Assembly: GCA_039818285.1 (NCBI GenBank)
Contig: JBCBUE010000008.1
Coordinates: 1-64,000 of the forward strand
Origin: JBCBUE01 sp039818285
Lineage (GTDB): Bacteria; Planctomycetota; Phycisphaerae; Phycisphaerales; Phycisphaeraceae
DNA: 64,000 nt
Reading direction: 5' to 3'
In this document: positions 23,884 through 31,867 of the stretch, piece after piece
How positions within the stretch are numbered: the stretch's first letter is position 1
Layout of the letters: each line of letters opens with the position of its first letter
The notes under the pieces: model-generated
What the model saw: the letters and a program-made list of their open reading frames with translations, nothing else
Told to the model about the DNA's origin: nothing
Databases searched by the model: none
Position numbers and translations under genes: made by a program

Positions 23884-25167
23884 TCAGGCGAGTTCGACCT
23901 CGGCCTCGCGGGTGATCGTCGAGCCGTCGTGCAGGTGGGCGATGGCCTGCCAGCCGTGCGTGCCCGGCTCGGCGGGGTGGCCGTGGTGCAGCCAGTTCCA
24001 GTACCAGCCCACGGCGAACGGGTCGTTGTGGCCGGTCTCGACGGGTCGGCCGTCGCGCAGGAACTCGACGCGGTCGACACGCTCGGGGAACAGGCACGCC
24101 AGGCCGGGCCAGCGGTGCGGCCGATCGGGGTCGCGGATGCTGGGCGCGACCTCGTGCTCGCCAAGGCCGTAGAGGACGAACTGCTCGTCGTCGGGGATGG
24201 GGTCGGGGCGGTAGCCCAGGGCGTTGGCGGTGCGCCAGGCGAAGAAGCGGTCGTGGCCGGGCAGGATCGAGAAGTCGGTCGGCGGCTCCTGCTTGGACCA
24301 GTTGTTGTAGTAGCCCCAGGAGACGCCCTCGCGCACGGCGACGGGGAGGTTGCTGACGGCCGGCGAGTCCTCGTTGCAGACGATGGGCTTGTCCGGCGCC
24401 CAGGCGCGGGCCCGTTGGATCAGGCGGAAGAACGGCTGACGGCTGAGGCCGTTGCCGTGGATGAGGACGACGTCCGAGGCTTCGACGATCGCCTGTCGGA
24501 TGAAGCCGCCGGTCCCCGAGCATCCGGTGGGGATGCCGCCGGACTCGCGCTGGGCGACGCGGATGAGGTGGGCCACGCCGTAGGGCTCGTAGACGATGGG
24601 GCGCTGCTGGAAGGGCGGGACGTTGTGCTCGTTGGCGATCTCGATGAGGCAGTTGGTGTAGCCGGCGTCGCGCAGGAAGCGAGAGGCGGTGACCACGGCT
24701 CGCTCGACGGCGCGGTCGTCCTCAAGGCGGACGGTCTGGTCGCCGTAGAGGAACGAGACGATCACGGCCATGCCCGCGGCGTCGGCGGCGCGGATCAGCC
24801 GGTCCATGCGGGCGGCGTAGTCGGGATCGATGGCGTCGCCGCGCCGGCCAAAGGGGTTGTTCTCGATGGTGGGGTTGGGGGTGGTGAAGCAGGGGCCGCC
24901 GCCTTGGAAGCCGACGGTGAAGGCGCGCAGGCCGTGGGCGTGCCACTGGGGCAGGGCGGCGATGAGGCGGTCGGTCTGCGCGTTGGGGTCGTAGGCGTCG
25001 TGGCCGAAGCGGGCGAAGCGTGCGGGGTCGGCCGCGTCGTCGAAGACGCCCTGGATGAAGCGGGCGTTCATCAGCAGGCCGCGGGCGTGGGCGTGCGAGT
25101 CGGCGTTGTCGTGGTAGGTGAGTTGATCGTCGATGCGGAAGTGGGTGCCGTCGATGGAGAGCTGCAT
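23884..25167 (-). CDS. putative clan-A glycoside hydrolase-like TIM-barrel protein
   Basis: This 427-residue protein has no signal peptide. Features include HGLRAFTVGFQGGGP, MDRLIRAADAAGMAVIVSFL, CLIEIANEHNVPPF, then PIVCNEDSPAVSN. The Asn-Glu pair in IANEHN and the later Glu in VCNED lie where clan GH-A enzymes carry the acid/base and nucleophile, and the C-terminal part is beta-rich. No CAZy family was recognised, so this is a glycosidase-like protein of unknown substrate. It is cotranscribed with an AEC transporter (15 bases upstream) and an MFS transporter, with a beta-lactamase-like gene downstream. Confidence 0.65.
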   Translation of the reverse strand: MQLSIDGTHFRIDDQLTYHDNADSHAHARGLLMNARFIQGVFDDAADPARFARFGHDAYDPNAQTDRLIAALPQWHAHGLRAFTVGFQGGGPCFTTPNPTIENNPFGRRGDAIDPDYAARMDRLIRAADAAGMAVIVSFLYGDQTVRLEDDRAVERAVVTASRFLRDAGYTNCLIEIANEHNVPPFQQRPIVYEPYGVAHLIRVAQRESGGIPTGCSGTGGFIRQAIVEASDVVLIHGNGLSRQPFFRLIQRARAWAPDKPIVCNEDSPAVSNLPVAVREGVSWGYYNNWSKQEPPTDFSILPGHDRFFAWRTANALGYRPDPIPDDEQFVLYGLGEHEVAPSIRDPDRPHRWPGLACLFPERVDRVEFLRDGRPVETGHNDPFAVGWYWNWLHHGHPAEPGTHGWQAIAHLHDGSTITREAEVELA

Positions 25168-25182
25168 GGGGAGTCCTTGCGG

Positions 25183-26136
25183 TCAGGCGGAGATCGAGGC
25201 GGCCAGCGCGATGGCCGCGCCAAGCGAGAGAACCGAGCCGAGCGTCGTGAGGGCGATGATCGAGGCGGCCAGGCCCTCGTCTCCGCCGACCTGGGTCACC
25301 AGGACATAGCTGGCGACAGCGGTCGGGGTGGCGGCGAGGATGAGCAGCGCGAACGCCTCGTCGCGGTTGAGCCCCAACAGCCAGACCAACGCGGCGGCGA
25401 CGGCGGGGCAGGCGATCAGCTTGAAGACGGTCGAGACGGACGCCTCGGCGAGGTGGCCGCGGATGCGATAGACGACGAGCGCGCCGCCCAGGCTCATGAG
25501 CGCCAGCGGGCCGGCGGGCTGTCCGACGAGGTTGAGGCTGTGCATCACGACGTCGGGCAGGCGGAGGTTGCCGACCACGAGGACGACGCCGACGACGCAG
25601 GCGATGATCAGCGGGTTGGCGACGATCGACCACGCCGTCTGTCGCAGCAGGGCCACGCCGGAGAGCGAGGCGGCCGACTTGCCCCACGACAGGGCCGAGA
25701 CGGCGATGAGGTTGTAGAGCGTGACGGTCGGGGCGATCGCGATCGCGCCGATCGCCAGCGCCCGGTCGCCGCCGCCGGCCAGCTCGATCACCGGCAGGCC
25801 CACGAACGCGAGGTTCCCGCGCAGCCCGCCCTGCACCATCACGCCCAACGCCTCGTGCCGGCCCGACACGAGCCGCCAGGCCAGGAACGACAGCCCCGCC
25901 GCGATCAGCGTCGCCAACGCCAACGCCATCACCACCCACCCGATCGAGGCGTCGATCGACCCCGCCTCGGCCACCTTGGCCACCAGCAACGCCGGCAGCC
26001 CCACCCAGTACACCAGCCGATCCAGGAACCGCCGCTGCACGTCGGTCATGAACCCGAACCGCAGCAGCGCCGCGCCCACGGCGACCAGCACCACCAGCGG
26101 CACGAGCGTCTGCACGACCAGGAGCAGGACCGACAC
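25183..26136 (-). CDS. AEC-family transporter, copy 2
   Basis: A 317-residue polytopic membrane protein paralogous to the gene at 17941-18888. It shares LDRLVYWVGLPALLVAKVAE, GNLAFVGLPVIELAG, NPLIIACVVGVV, SLGGALVVYRIRGHLAE and TPTAVASYVLVTQVGGDE with its copy. The substrate is unknown. The start is GTG at 26136, 20 bases after the MFS stop. The operon context with a glycosidase-like protein and an MFS permease suggests transport of a metabolite or oligosaccharide product, but this is only inference. Confidence 0.9.
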   Translation of the reverse strand: MSVLLLVVQTLVPLVVLVAVGAALLRFGFMTDVQRRFLDRLVYWVGLPALLVAKVAEAGSIDASIGWVVMALALATLIAAGLSFLAWRLVSGRHEALGVMVQGGLRGNLAFVGLPVIELAGGGDRALAIGAIAIAPTVTLYNLIAVSALSWGKSAASLSGVALLRQTAWSIVANPLIIACVVGVVLVVGNLRLPDVVMHSLNLVGQPAGPLALMSLGGALVVYRIRGHLAEASVSTVFKLIACPAVAAALVWLLGLNRDEAFALLILAATPTAVASYVLVTQVGGDEGLAASIIALTTLGSVLSLGAAIALAASISA

Positions 26137-26156
26137 GCGGCGAGTCTACCGGCCGA

Positions 26157-27533
26157 TCAGCCCGCGGCGCGGCGCTCCCGCCGGACGCGCAGCGCCTCGG
26201 CGCAGAAGCCCAGCCACGCGGCGAGCGCCAGCGCCGTCGTCACGAGAAACACCGAGTCGCCGATCCCCGAGAAACCGGTGAGCCCCAGCACGGACCAGGC
26301 CGACCCGCCGGCTTCGACCGTGCCGAACCCGGTCAGCAGGCCGACACCGACGAACGGGGCGACGAACCCGCGCACGCCCGTGAGGGTCTGGTGGATGCCC
26401 ATGTAGTGCCCGGCCAGGCGGCGATCGGCGAAGTCGTTGTGCCCGATCTGCCACGCCAGCCGCCCGCCGCCGAACATGACGCCCTGGATCGCCCGCGGGA
26501 TCGCGATCCACCACAGCCCGCCATACACGACGGCCAGGTAGTTGCCCAGCTGGGCGACGATCCACAGCGCCCCGTGCACCGCGCGGAACTCGAAGATGTG
26601 CACACGGTCGATCAGCTTGGCCCACAGCGGGATCGTCAGCACGACCATGACGGTGGTGATCGTCGTGTTCAGCAGCACCGACGCGGTGAACTCGGCCGTG
26701 CCGGCCTCGCGCGCCAGGTCGATGATCGCGAGGGTGATCGCCGCCTCGCCCATCATGTTGGCGCAGCCGGCGATGAACTGCCAGATCATGTAGTGGCGGA
26801 AGTCGCGGTCCTCGACGAGGATCGTCCGCGCGTTGTGCGGCCGGCCGGACCGCGAGAGCAGCGCCGGCTCGCGGGACGACGCCACCCCGCGGTCGTGGTC
26901 GAGCAGGTGCTTCTCGCGCCGCACCCGCAGCCCCCACAGCGACGCCGCGCCGACGAGCCCAACGACCGCCGCCAAGGGGTACATCACCCGGAACACGTCG
27001 ACCCGCCAGTCCAGCATCGCGTAGACCCCCAGCGGCGAGACGGCGAACAGCACCGAGGCGAGCAGCACCAGCCGGCCGGTGATGCGTGCCCGCTGCGCCC
27101 GTCGGTAGTTGGCCCGCCAGACGATCGACCGCACGGTCAGCAGCCCCGCCACGAAGCAACGCCCGACGACGATCGCCGCGACCAGCAGCGTGGGCCCCCA
27201 GCCCGACGTGGGCAGCACGGCGATCGTCGCCACCAGCACGCACGTCGCGGCGACGATGGCGCTCATGACCGGCCCCTTGCGCCGCCCCTTGGCCAGGCGG
27301 GTCCAGAACAGGCTTGTCAGGTTGGCGAACATCTGCGAGGCGATAATGGTGGCGAACGCCAGGTCCGAGACGTCGAAGACCAGCTTGGCGAGGACCGCCA
27401 CGACACCCGGCTCGAGCATCGCGATCGTGATCGAGCTCGTCAGCGCCGCCGTCAGCTCGCGGCGATAGCTCGGGCGGGCCATGAGCGGCACCGACGACGG
27501 CAGGAACTTGCCGATGAGCGGAAGGGCGGGCAC
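26157..27533 (-). CDS. MFS transporter
   Basis: A 458-residue membrane protein with about twelve hydrophobic segments, including a cytoplasmic loop of about 45 residues in the middle that holds VRREKHLLDHDRGV. Loop signatures such as LFWTRLAKGRRKGP (between spans 2 and 3) fit a major facilitator permease. The GTG at 27533 gives the longest form; an ATG at 27482 (MARPSYRRELTAALT) is an alternative start and may be the real one. Substrate unknown. It is the first gene of the operon that runs into AEC copy 2, the glycosidase-like protein and the serine hydrolase. Confidence 0.82.
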   Translation of the reverse strand: MPALPLIGKFLPSSVPLMARPSYRRELTAALTSSITIAMLEPGVVAVLAKLVFDVSDLAFATIIASQMFANLTSLFWTRLAKGRRKGPVMSAIVAATCVLVATIAVLPTSGWGPTLLVAAIVVGRCFVAGLLTVRSIVWRANYRRAQRARITGRLVLLASVLFAVSPLGVYAMLDWRVDVFRVMYPLAAVVGLVGAASLWGLRVRREKHLLDHDRGVASSREPALLSRSGRPHNARTILVEDRDFRHYMIWQFIAGCANMMGEAAITLAIIDLAREAGTAEFTASVLLNTTITTVMVVLTIPLWAKLIDRVHIFEFRAVHGALWIVAQLGNYLAVVYGGLWWIAIPRAIQGVMFGGGRLAWQIGHNDFADRRLAGHYMGIHQTLTGVRGFVAPFVGVGLLTGFGTVEAGGSAWSVLGLTGFSGIGDSVFLVTTALALAAWLGFCAEALRVRRERRAAG

Positions 27534-27587
27534 GGAGACGGCCAGTCTAAGGCGGGCGGGGCTGCGTGCCCGCGGGTGGCGGATCGG

Positions 27588-27593
27588 TATACT
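27588..27593 (+). promoter_or_regulatory. probable -10 element of the tRNA-Tyr promoter
   Basis: TATACT at 27588-27593 lies 40 bases before the mature tRNA 5' end. A good -35 was not found at the usual 17-base spacing (CGTGCC at 27565). A 14-base perfect palindrome CGGCCGATCGGCCG sits at 27602-27615 in the leader. Confidence 0.45.
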
Positions 27594-27633
27594 GCTCGGC
27601 TCGGCCGATCGGCCGGACCGCGTGACACTCCCT

Positions 27634-27716
27634 GGGCGGATGCCAGAGCGGCCAAATGGGGCGGGCTGTAAACCCGCTGGCGAAAGCCTTCGTAGGTTCG
27701 AATCCTACTCCGCCCA
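27634..27716 (+). tRNA. tRNA-Tyr (anticodon GTA)
   Basis: The acceptor stem is GGGCGGA (27634-27640) pairing with TCCGCCC (27709-27715), followed by discriminator A at 27716. The anticodon stem GCGGG/CCCGC holds CTGTAAA with anticodon GTA. A long variable arm (about 14 bases) and GTAGG TTCGAAT CCTAC T-arm follow, as expected for bacterial tRNA-Tyr. The 3' CCA is not encoded (CTT follows). Confidence 0.95.
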
Positions 27717-28143
27717 CTTCCCTAACCTCGACACCCGCCGGCAGCGGTCGTCGTGAGTTGCCAACACTCGACCCAGCACCAGCACGAACGCGATTTCAAT
27801 TCATGAGCCGGTCACCGGCGGCGATCGCTGTCGCCCAACGCCACCGAGATGGACGCGTTGCCACGACCAGGCGCAGACAGACGCAACCAAAAACGCCTCG
27901 ATGACACCCTTTGAATCGCCTCGGCCTCGGCCGAATCCCTGCGTTCCCGTCGAATTATTTGGACTAGACCACAACATCAATCGAGCGCCCTCTTCACGCC
28001 AGACCACTGATCGCGGACCCGGTTTAGATTCAAAAGAACGAGGTCGTCAGTTATCTTGTGGCTTGTGAAGAACCAAAGCGGCTCCACGCCGCTCCATGTG
28101 CGCAGTGCCCGTTCAGATTGCCTCGATCAATAAGGACCAGCCC
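27717..28143. other. 427-base intergenic region between tRNA-Tyr and a secreted-protein gene
   Basis: Base composition is lower in GC than the surroundings. The only structure seen is a hairpin AGCGGC/GCCGCT at 28077-28093 in the probable leader of the next gene. An overlapping minus-strand frame of about 68 codons at 27801-28007 has no ribosome site or family resemblance and is not called. No RNA gene is recognised. Confidence 0.5.
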
Positions 28144-29190
28144 ATGATCCGCGGAACACTCGCCCTGCTGACTTTGATGATGGCCCTCATGCACCACCCT
28201 GGCGCCCACGCGTCCGAGCCCGTCCAAGCGGCACCTGAGTCCGACGCCGCGGCCGAGAGACCCGCGCACGGGATGGTCGGCCTGCGCCCGCTCGCGCGCA
28301 ATGAACAAGACTACAACGCCAGCCACGGCGGCTCCTGGATGGGGGTGCCGACGTACGCCGAGCAACAGGGCAACTACCCGTTCGTCGCCGAGCACGTGGA
28401 CGTGGTCAAGGGCTGGCTCGCCGGCGACTTCAAGACCAAGCGGATGTTCATGGAGCACTACTGGGGGCTCGGCGGCAACCGCGACAGCGACGTGCCGGCG
28501 GAGAACCTGCTCATCCAGTCGATCGCGAAGTGGGAGAAGCACGGCGGAGAGGTCGTGCACATCCTGCTCTGCCGGGAGTACGACTTGGCTATCAACCGCG
28601 GGCACGACGACGCCAAGCCCGGGCCGTTTAACGAAGACACGCGCATCCTGTACGAAGAAGACATCGACGAGATCCGCCGGCTCTTCAAGCAGGCCCACGC
28701 CGAAGGCATCCTCAAGCACGACAACTACGGCATCATCATGATGGTGCAGGAACCCACGTTCTACATGGACCCGCGCGTCCGGCCCATCATCGAGAAGGTC
28801 GAGGGGATCTGCCTCGAGGTGCACCAGTTCAATCGCCACTGGCCGCTCGAGACCGGCTGGGTCCAGCCGGAGAAAGTCATCGCCGGCGCGAACTACACCC
28901 TTGAGATGGGCAAGGAGTTCGTCTTCTATTACGGCCCGGTCGAATACAACTCGGAGCGCTATGAGCCGTTCCTCGAACGGGAGTGGCTGGAAACCTACTG
29001 GGAAAAAGGCCTGCCCAAGCACCACCCCCGGATGCACTACTACTTGAACATCTTCCCGCACAGGGGCGCACGCCAGCGCCCCGTCGGCCCCGAGACGGAC
29101 CCGCACTCCAACCTCGGCTTCACCAAGTGGGTGATCGAGGAGATCAAGTCGATCGACGCGGAAGGCTACGACGAAGCCGGCTCAAGCTGA
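28144..29190 (+). CDS. secreted protein of unknown function
   Basis: The 348-residue protein starts with a signal peptide (core TLALLTLMMALMHHPGAHA). The mature part is rich in Tyr, Trp, His and Glu, with segments GSWMGVPTYAEQQG, MEHYWGLGGNRDSD, EVVHILLCREYDLAINRGHD, EDIDEIRRLFKQAH and YYLNIFPHRG. The alternating sheet-like and helix-like segments (EVVHILLC, IIMMVQEPTFYM, EFVFYYGPVEYN) could be a TIM-barrel-like fold, but no family was recognised. AAGGACC precedes the ATG at 28144. The 3' end overlaps the convergent Kef gene by 25 bases. Function unknown. Confidence 0.75.
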   Translation: MIRGTLALLTLMMALMHHPGAHASEPVQAAPESDAAAERPAHGMVGLRPLARNEQDYNASHGGSWMGVPTYAEQQGNYPFVAEHVDVVKGWLAGDFKTKRMFMEHYWGLGGNRDSDVPAENLLIQSIAKWEKHGGEVVHILLCREYDLAINRGHDDAKPGPFNEDTRILYEEDIDEIRRLFKQAHAEGILKHDNYGIIMMVQEPTFYMDPRVRPIIEKVEGICLEVHQFNRHWPLETGWVQPEKVIAGANYTLEMGKEFVFYYGPVEYNSERYEPFLEREWLETYWEKGLPKHHPRMHYYLNIFPHRGARQRPVGPETDPHSNLGFTKWVIEEIKSIDAEGYDEAGSS

Positions 29191-30773
29191 GAATCCGCGG
29201 CGTCGGCCTCCAGGCACTCCAGCGCCGACGCGGCCAGCCCCAGCCCCATCTCGTCGTGCAGGTAACGCGGGGTGTCAACGCCGGCCTCGCGGAGCTGTTC
29301 GATCTCGTCGGGGAACCGCGCCATCGCCACCACGTGCCCGGTGAACCCGTTCTCGCGCAACAGCCGCGTGATCGTGCCGGCCTCGGACTTGGACTGCAGC
29401 GCGATCAGCACCAGCTGGCAGCCCGACGCGGCGCCGAGGCGTTGGTAGAAGTCCGGGTCGGTCGCGTCGCCGACGATCACCTTCCGGCCCGCGGCGCGGT
29501 GGCGCTCGGCGGACTCGGGGTCGGCGTCAAGCCCCACGACCTCGTCACCCAGGCGCTCGTGCAGCGCGTCGTAGGCGGCCGTGCCCGTGCGTCCCAGCGC
29601 CACGACGATCGCCCGCGGCGGCTTGTCGAACGCGATGTGCTGGTCGTCCGCCAAACGCTTGTCCGACTCGAACCGGGTCAGCCGCTTGGCGAATCGACCG
29701 AACAGCCCGTGGGCCTTGGCGTTGAACGGCGAAGCGAGGATGAAGCTGAGGCTGACCGAGATCGCCAGCACCACCAGCCACTCCGAGCTGATCCAGCCCT
29801 TCGACGCGGCCAGCGCCCCGACGATCAGCCCGAACTCGCTCGCGTTGGCCAGCGCCAGCGAGCTCAGTACCGCGGTCCGCGCCCGCAGCCGGAACTTGGC
29901 CATCAGCCAGAAGAACGCGATCGTTTTCAGCGGCACGAGCGCGACCAACCCCACCGCGACCGCGAGCTGCTCGAGCCCCGGCAGCCCGTTGAGCCCGATG
30001 GTCAGGAAGAACGCAACCAGCAGCAGGTCCTTGAGACTCAGCAGCGTCTTGCCCAGCTCGCTCGCCTTGGGGTGCGCCCCGACCAGCAGCCCCGCGATCA
30101 ACGCCCCGAGGTCCGGCTTGAGGTCGACCAGGTTGAACAGCGTCGTGAAGGCGTAGACCAGCACCAGCCCGGTGAGCACCATCAGCTCGCCGTGCCCCAC
30201 GCGGTCCATCAGCATGCCCAACAGCGGCCGCGCGAGCGGCAGCGCCAGCAGACACAAGGCCCAGGGCGACGGCATCTTGCCCAGCGACACCGTCAGGAAC
30301 ACGATCGCGAAGAGGTCTTGGACGATCAGCACGCCGATCGCTTCGCTGCCGTGCCGGCTCTTCATCTCCGACTTCTCTTCCAGCACCTTCACCGCGAAGA
30401 CCGTGCTGGAGAAGCTCAGCGCAAACGCGATCAGGAGCGACGTCTGCCACGTCAGCTCCGCGAACATCCCCAGCCCCGCCAGCGACAGCCCGAACACCCC
30501 CGCCCCGACCAGCACCGTCGTCGCCAGCATGTGGACCGACGCGACGCCCCAGACCTCCGGCTTGGCCAGGCCCCGCACGTTCAGCTTGAGCCCGATGCTG
30601 AACAGCAGCAGGTAGATGCCCAGGTCGGCCATGTACGTCAGCGTCTCGGACGGCTGGACGCCCATCGCCGAGAGCACGAACCCCGCGCCGAGGAACCCCA
30701 CCATCGGCGGCAGGCGGCACTGCTTGACCGCCAGCCCCACCATGAACGCGATCACGACCCAGATGGGGTCCAT
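29166..30773 (-). CDS. Kef/CPA2-type cation:proton antiporter with C-terminal NAD-binding domain
   Basis: The 535-residue inner-membrane protein has about 11-12 spans in the first 350 residues, with family motifs PMVGFLGAGFVLSAMG, FSIGLKLNVRGL, LSFSSTVFAVKVLEEKSEM, LIVQDLFAIVFL and LANASEFGLIVGALA. A Rossmann TrkA-N/RCK-type domain follows (VVALGRTGTAAYDALHER, then VGLDADPESAERHRAAGRKV and VGDATDPDFYQRL). It should exchange K+ or Na+ for protons with nucleotide gating, as in KefB/KefC-type proteins. GGGAG precedes the ATG at 30773. Confidence 0.92.
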   Translation of the reverse strand: MDPIWVVIAFMVGLAVKQCRLPPMVGFLGAGFVLSAMGVQPSETLTYMADLGIYLLLFSIGLKLNVRGLAKPEVWGVASVHMLATTVLVGAGVFGLSLAGLGMFAELTWQTSLLIAFALSFSSTVFAVKVLEEKSEMKSRHGSEAIGVLIVQDLFAIVFLTVSLGKMPSPWALCLLALPLARPLLGMLMDRVGHGELMVLTGLVLVYAFTTLFNLVDLKPDLGALIAGLLVGAHPKASELGKTLLSLKDLLLVAFFLTIGLNGLPGLEQLAVAVGLVALVPLKTIAFFWLMAKFRLRARTAVLSSLALANASEFGLIVGALAASKGWISSEWLVVLAISVSLSFILASPFNAKAHGLFGRFAKRLTRFESDKRLADDQHIAFDKPPRAIVVALGRTGTAAYDALHERLGDEVVGLDADPESAERHRAAGRKVIVGDATDPDFYQRLGAASGCQLVLIALQSKSEAGTITRLLRENGFTGHVVAMARFPDEIEQLREAGVDTPRYLHDEMGLGLAASALECLEADAADSQLEPASS

Positions 30774-30982
30774 GCCTGCTCTCCCTCACCAACGACCGAT
30801 CCCGCCCTACCGACGATGCGGACCACCAACGGCGTCGCGTGTCTTACGACAAGGAGCAGGCATGGCCGCCAGCCTAGCAGTTCGGGCATTTCTTGAGCCC
30901 TACCCCGCCCATCCCTTCCAGGCGGCCCCGATCCGGGGCGACGAGCCCGTGCCCGGGCGTTTTGGGCGGTGCGAGCGATACG

Positions 30983-31837
30983 ATGCCGACCATGTCGGAG
31001 GACACGACCGCGAACCGAGCGACGCCCGAGCCCGCTGTGTCCGGCGGTGCGGGCGCCCTGCTGGAGGCGGCGCGGCCGCACCACTGGCTGAAGAACGGGC
31101 TGCTGTTCGTGCCGATGTGGCTCGGTCACGACGTCACCATCGGCAACGCCCTGCTGGTGCTGATCGGAGCGGCGTGCTTCAGCGCGATGGCGTCGGCGGG
31201 TTACCTGGTGAACGACCTGCTGGACGTCGCGGCCGATCGGGGGCATCGCACGAAGCGGCTGCGGCCGATCGCGGCGGGCCGGCTGTCGGTGGGGACGGCG
31301 CGCGTGGCGGCGGGGATCGCGGTCGTGGGGGCGACGGTGGTGAGCGCGGCGGCGCTGGGGGGGGCGTTCACCGCGCTGCTCCTGCTGTACCTGGGGCTGA
31401 CGCTGGTGTATTCGACGTGGCTCAAGCGGCTGGCGCTGGTGGACGTGGTGATGCTCGCGGGGCTGTACACGCTGCGGCTGTTCGCGGGCGGGGTGGCGGT
31501 GGACGTCGAGCTGTCGTCGTGGCTGCTGGCGTTCTCGACGTTCGTCTTCCTGAGCCTGGCGTTTGCGAAGCGTTACACCGAGGTGGTGCTGCACACCGAC
31601 GATCGGACGTTCGCCGAGCAGTTGCTGCGGCGCAAGCTGTTCACGCTGCTCGGCGAGAACGACCTGGGCGAGAACGCCTCGCGGACCGACCCGCAGCAGC
31701 GCGAGGAGCCCGAGGGCTACGAGTCCCTCGAGTCGGACACTTCGGACGACGACGATCCGCTGGGCGGCTACGACTTCCCGCCGTTGGACGACGGCGAAGA
31801 CGACGATCCCGATCCCGGCAGCCCGCGGAACAACTGA
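30983..31837 (+). CDS. UbiA-family prenyltransferase (decaprenyl-phosphate phosphoribosyltransferase type) with atypical acidic C-terminus
   Basis: The 284-residue membrane protein carries the two Asp motifs: NDLLDVAADRGHRTKRLRPI at about residue 75, then DVVMLAGLYTLRLFAGGVA at about 150. The pattern NDxxDxxxDxxHxxKRxRPI is that of DPPR synthase-like proteins such as Rv3806c, which transfer phosphoribosyl to prenyl phosphate. Relatives have three more spans after FLSLAFAKRYTE; here that part is replaced by about 90 polar residues rich in Asp and Glu. Starts at 30983 and 30992 are both possible, with no clear ribosome site. The substrate is inferred. The ORF stops 31 bases from the convergent glucoamylase gene. 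Confidence 0.78.
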   Translation: MPTMSEDTTANRATPEPAVSGGAGALLEAARPHHWLKNGLLFVPMWLGHDVTIGNALLVLIGAACFSAMASAGYLVNDLLDVAADRGHRTKRLRPIAAGRLSVGTARVAAGIAVVGATVVSAAALGGAFTALLLLYLGLTLVYSTWLKRLALVDVVMLAGLYTLRLFAGGVAVDVELSSWLLAFSTFVFLSLAFAKRYTEVVLHTDDRTFAEQLLRRKLFTLLGENDLGENASRTDPQQREEPEGYESLESDTSDDDDPLGGYDFPPLDDGEDDDPDPGSPRNN

Positions 31838-31867
31838 GTCGGCGTCGGGGCCGCCGGCCGCGGATCG

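Noticed and set aside
27602..27615. CGGCCGATCGGCCG as an attachment site next to the tRNA
   Set aside because: It lies upstream of the tRNA rather than overlapping its 3' end, and there is no integrase gene or direct repeat of the tRNA end in the window.
27801..28007. 68-codon minus-strand ORF in the gap after tRNA-Tyr
   Set aside because: No ribosome site, no recognisable motif and composition unlike neighbouring genes.
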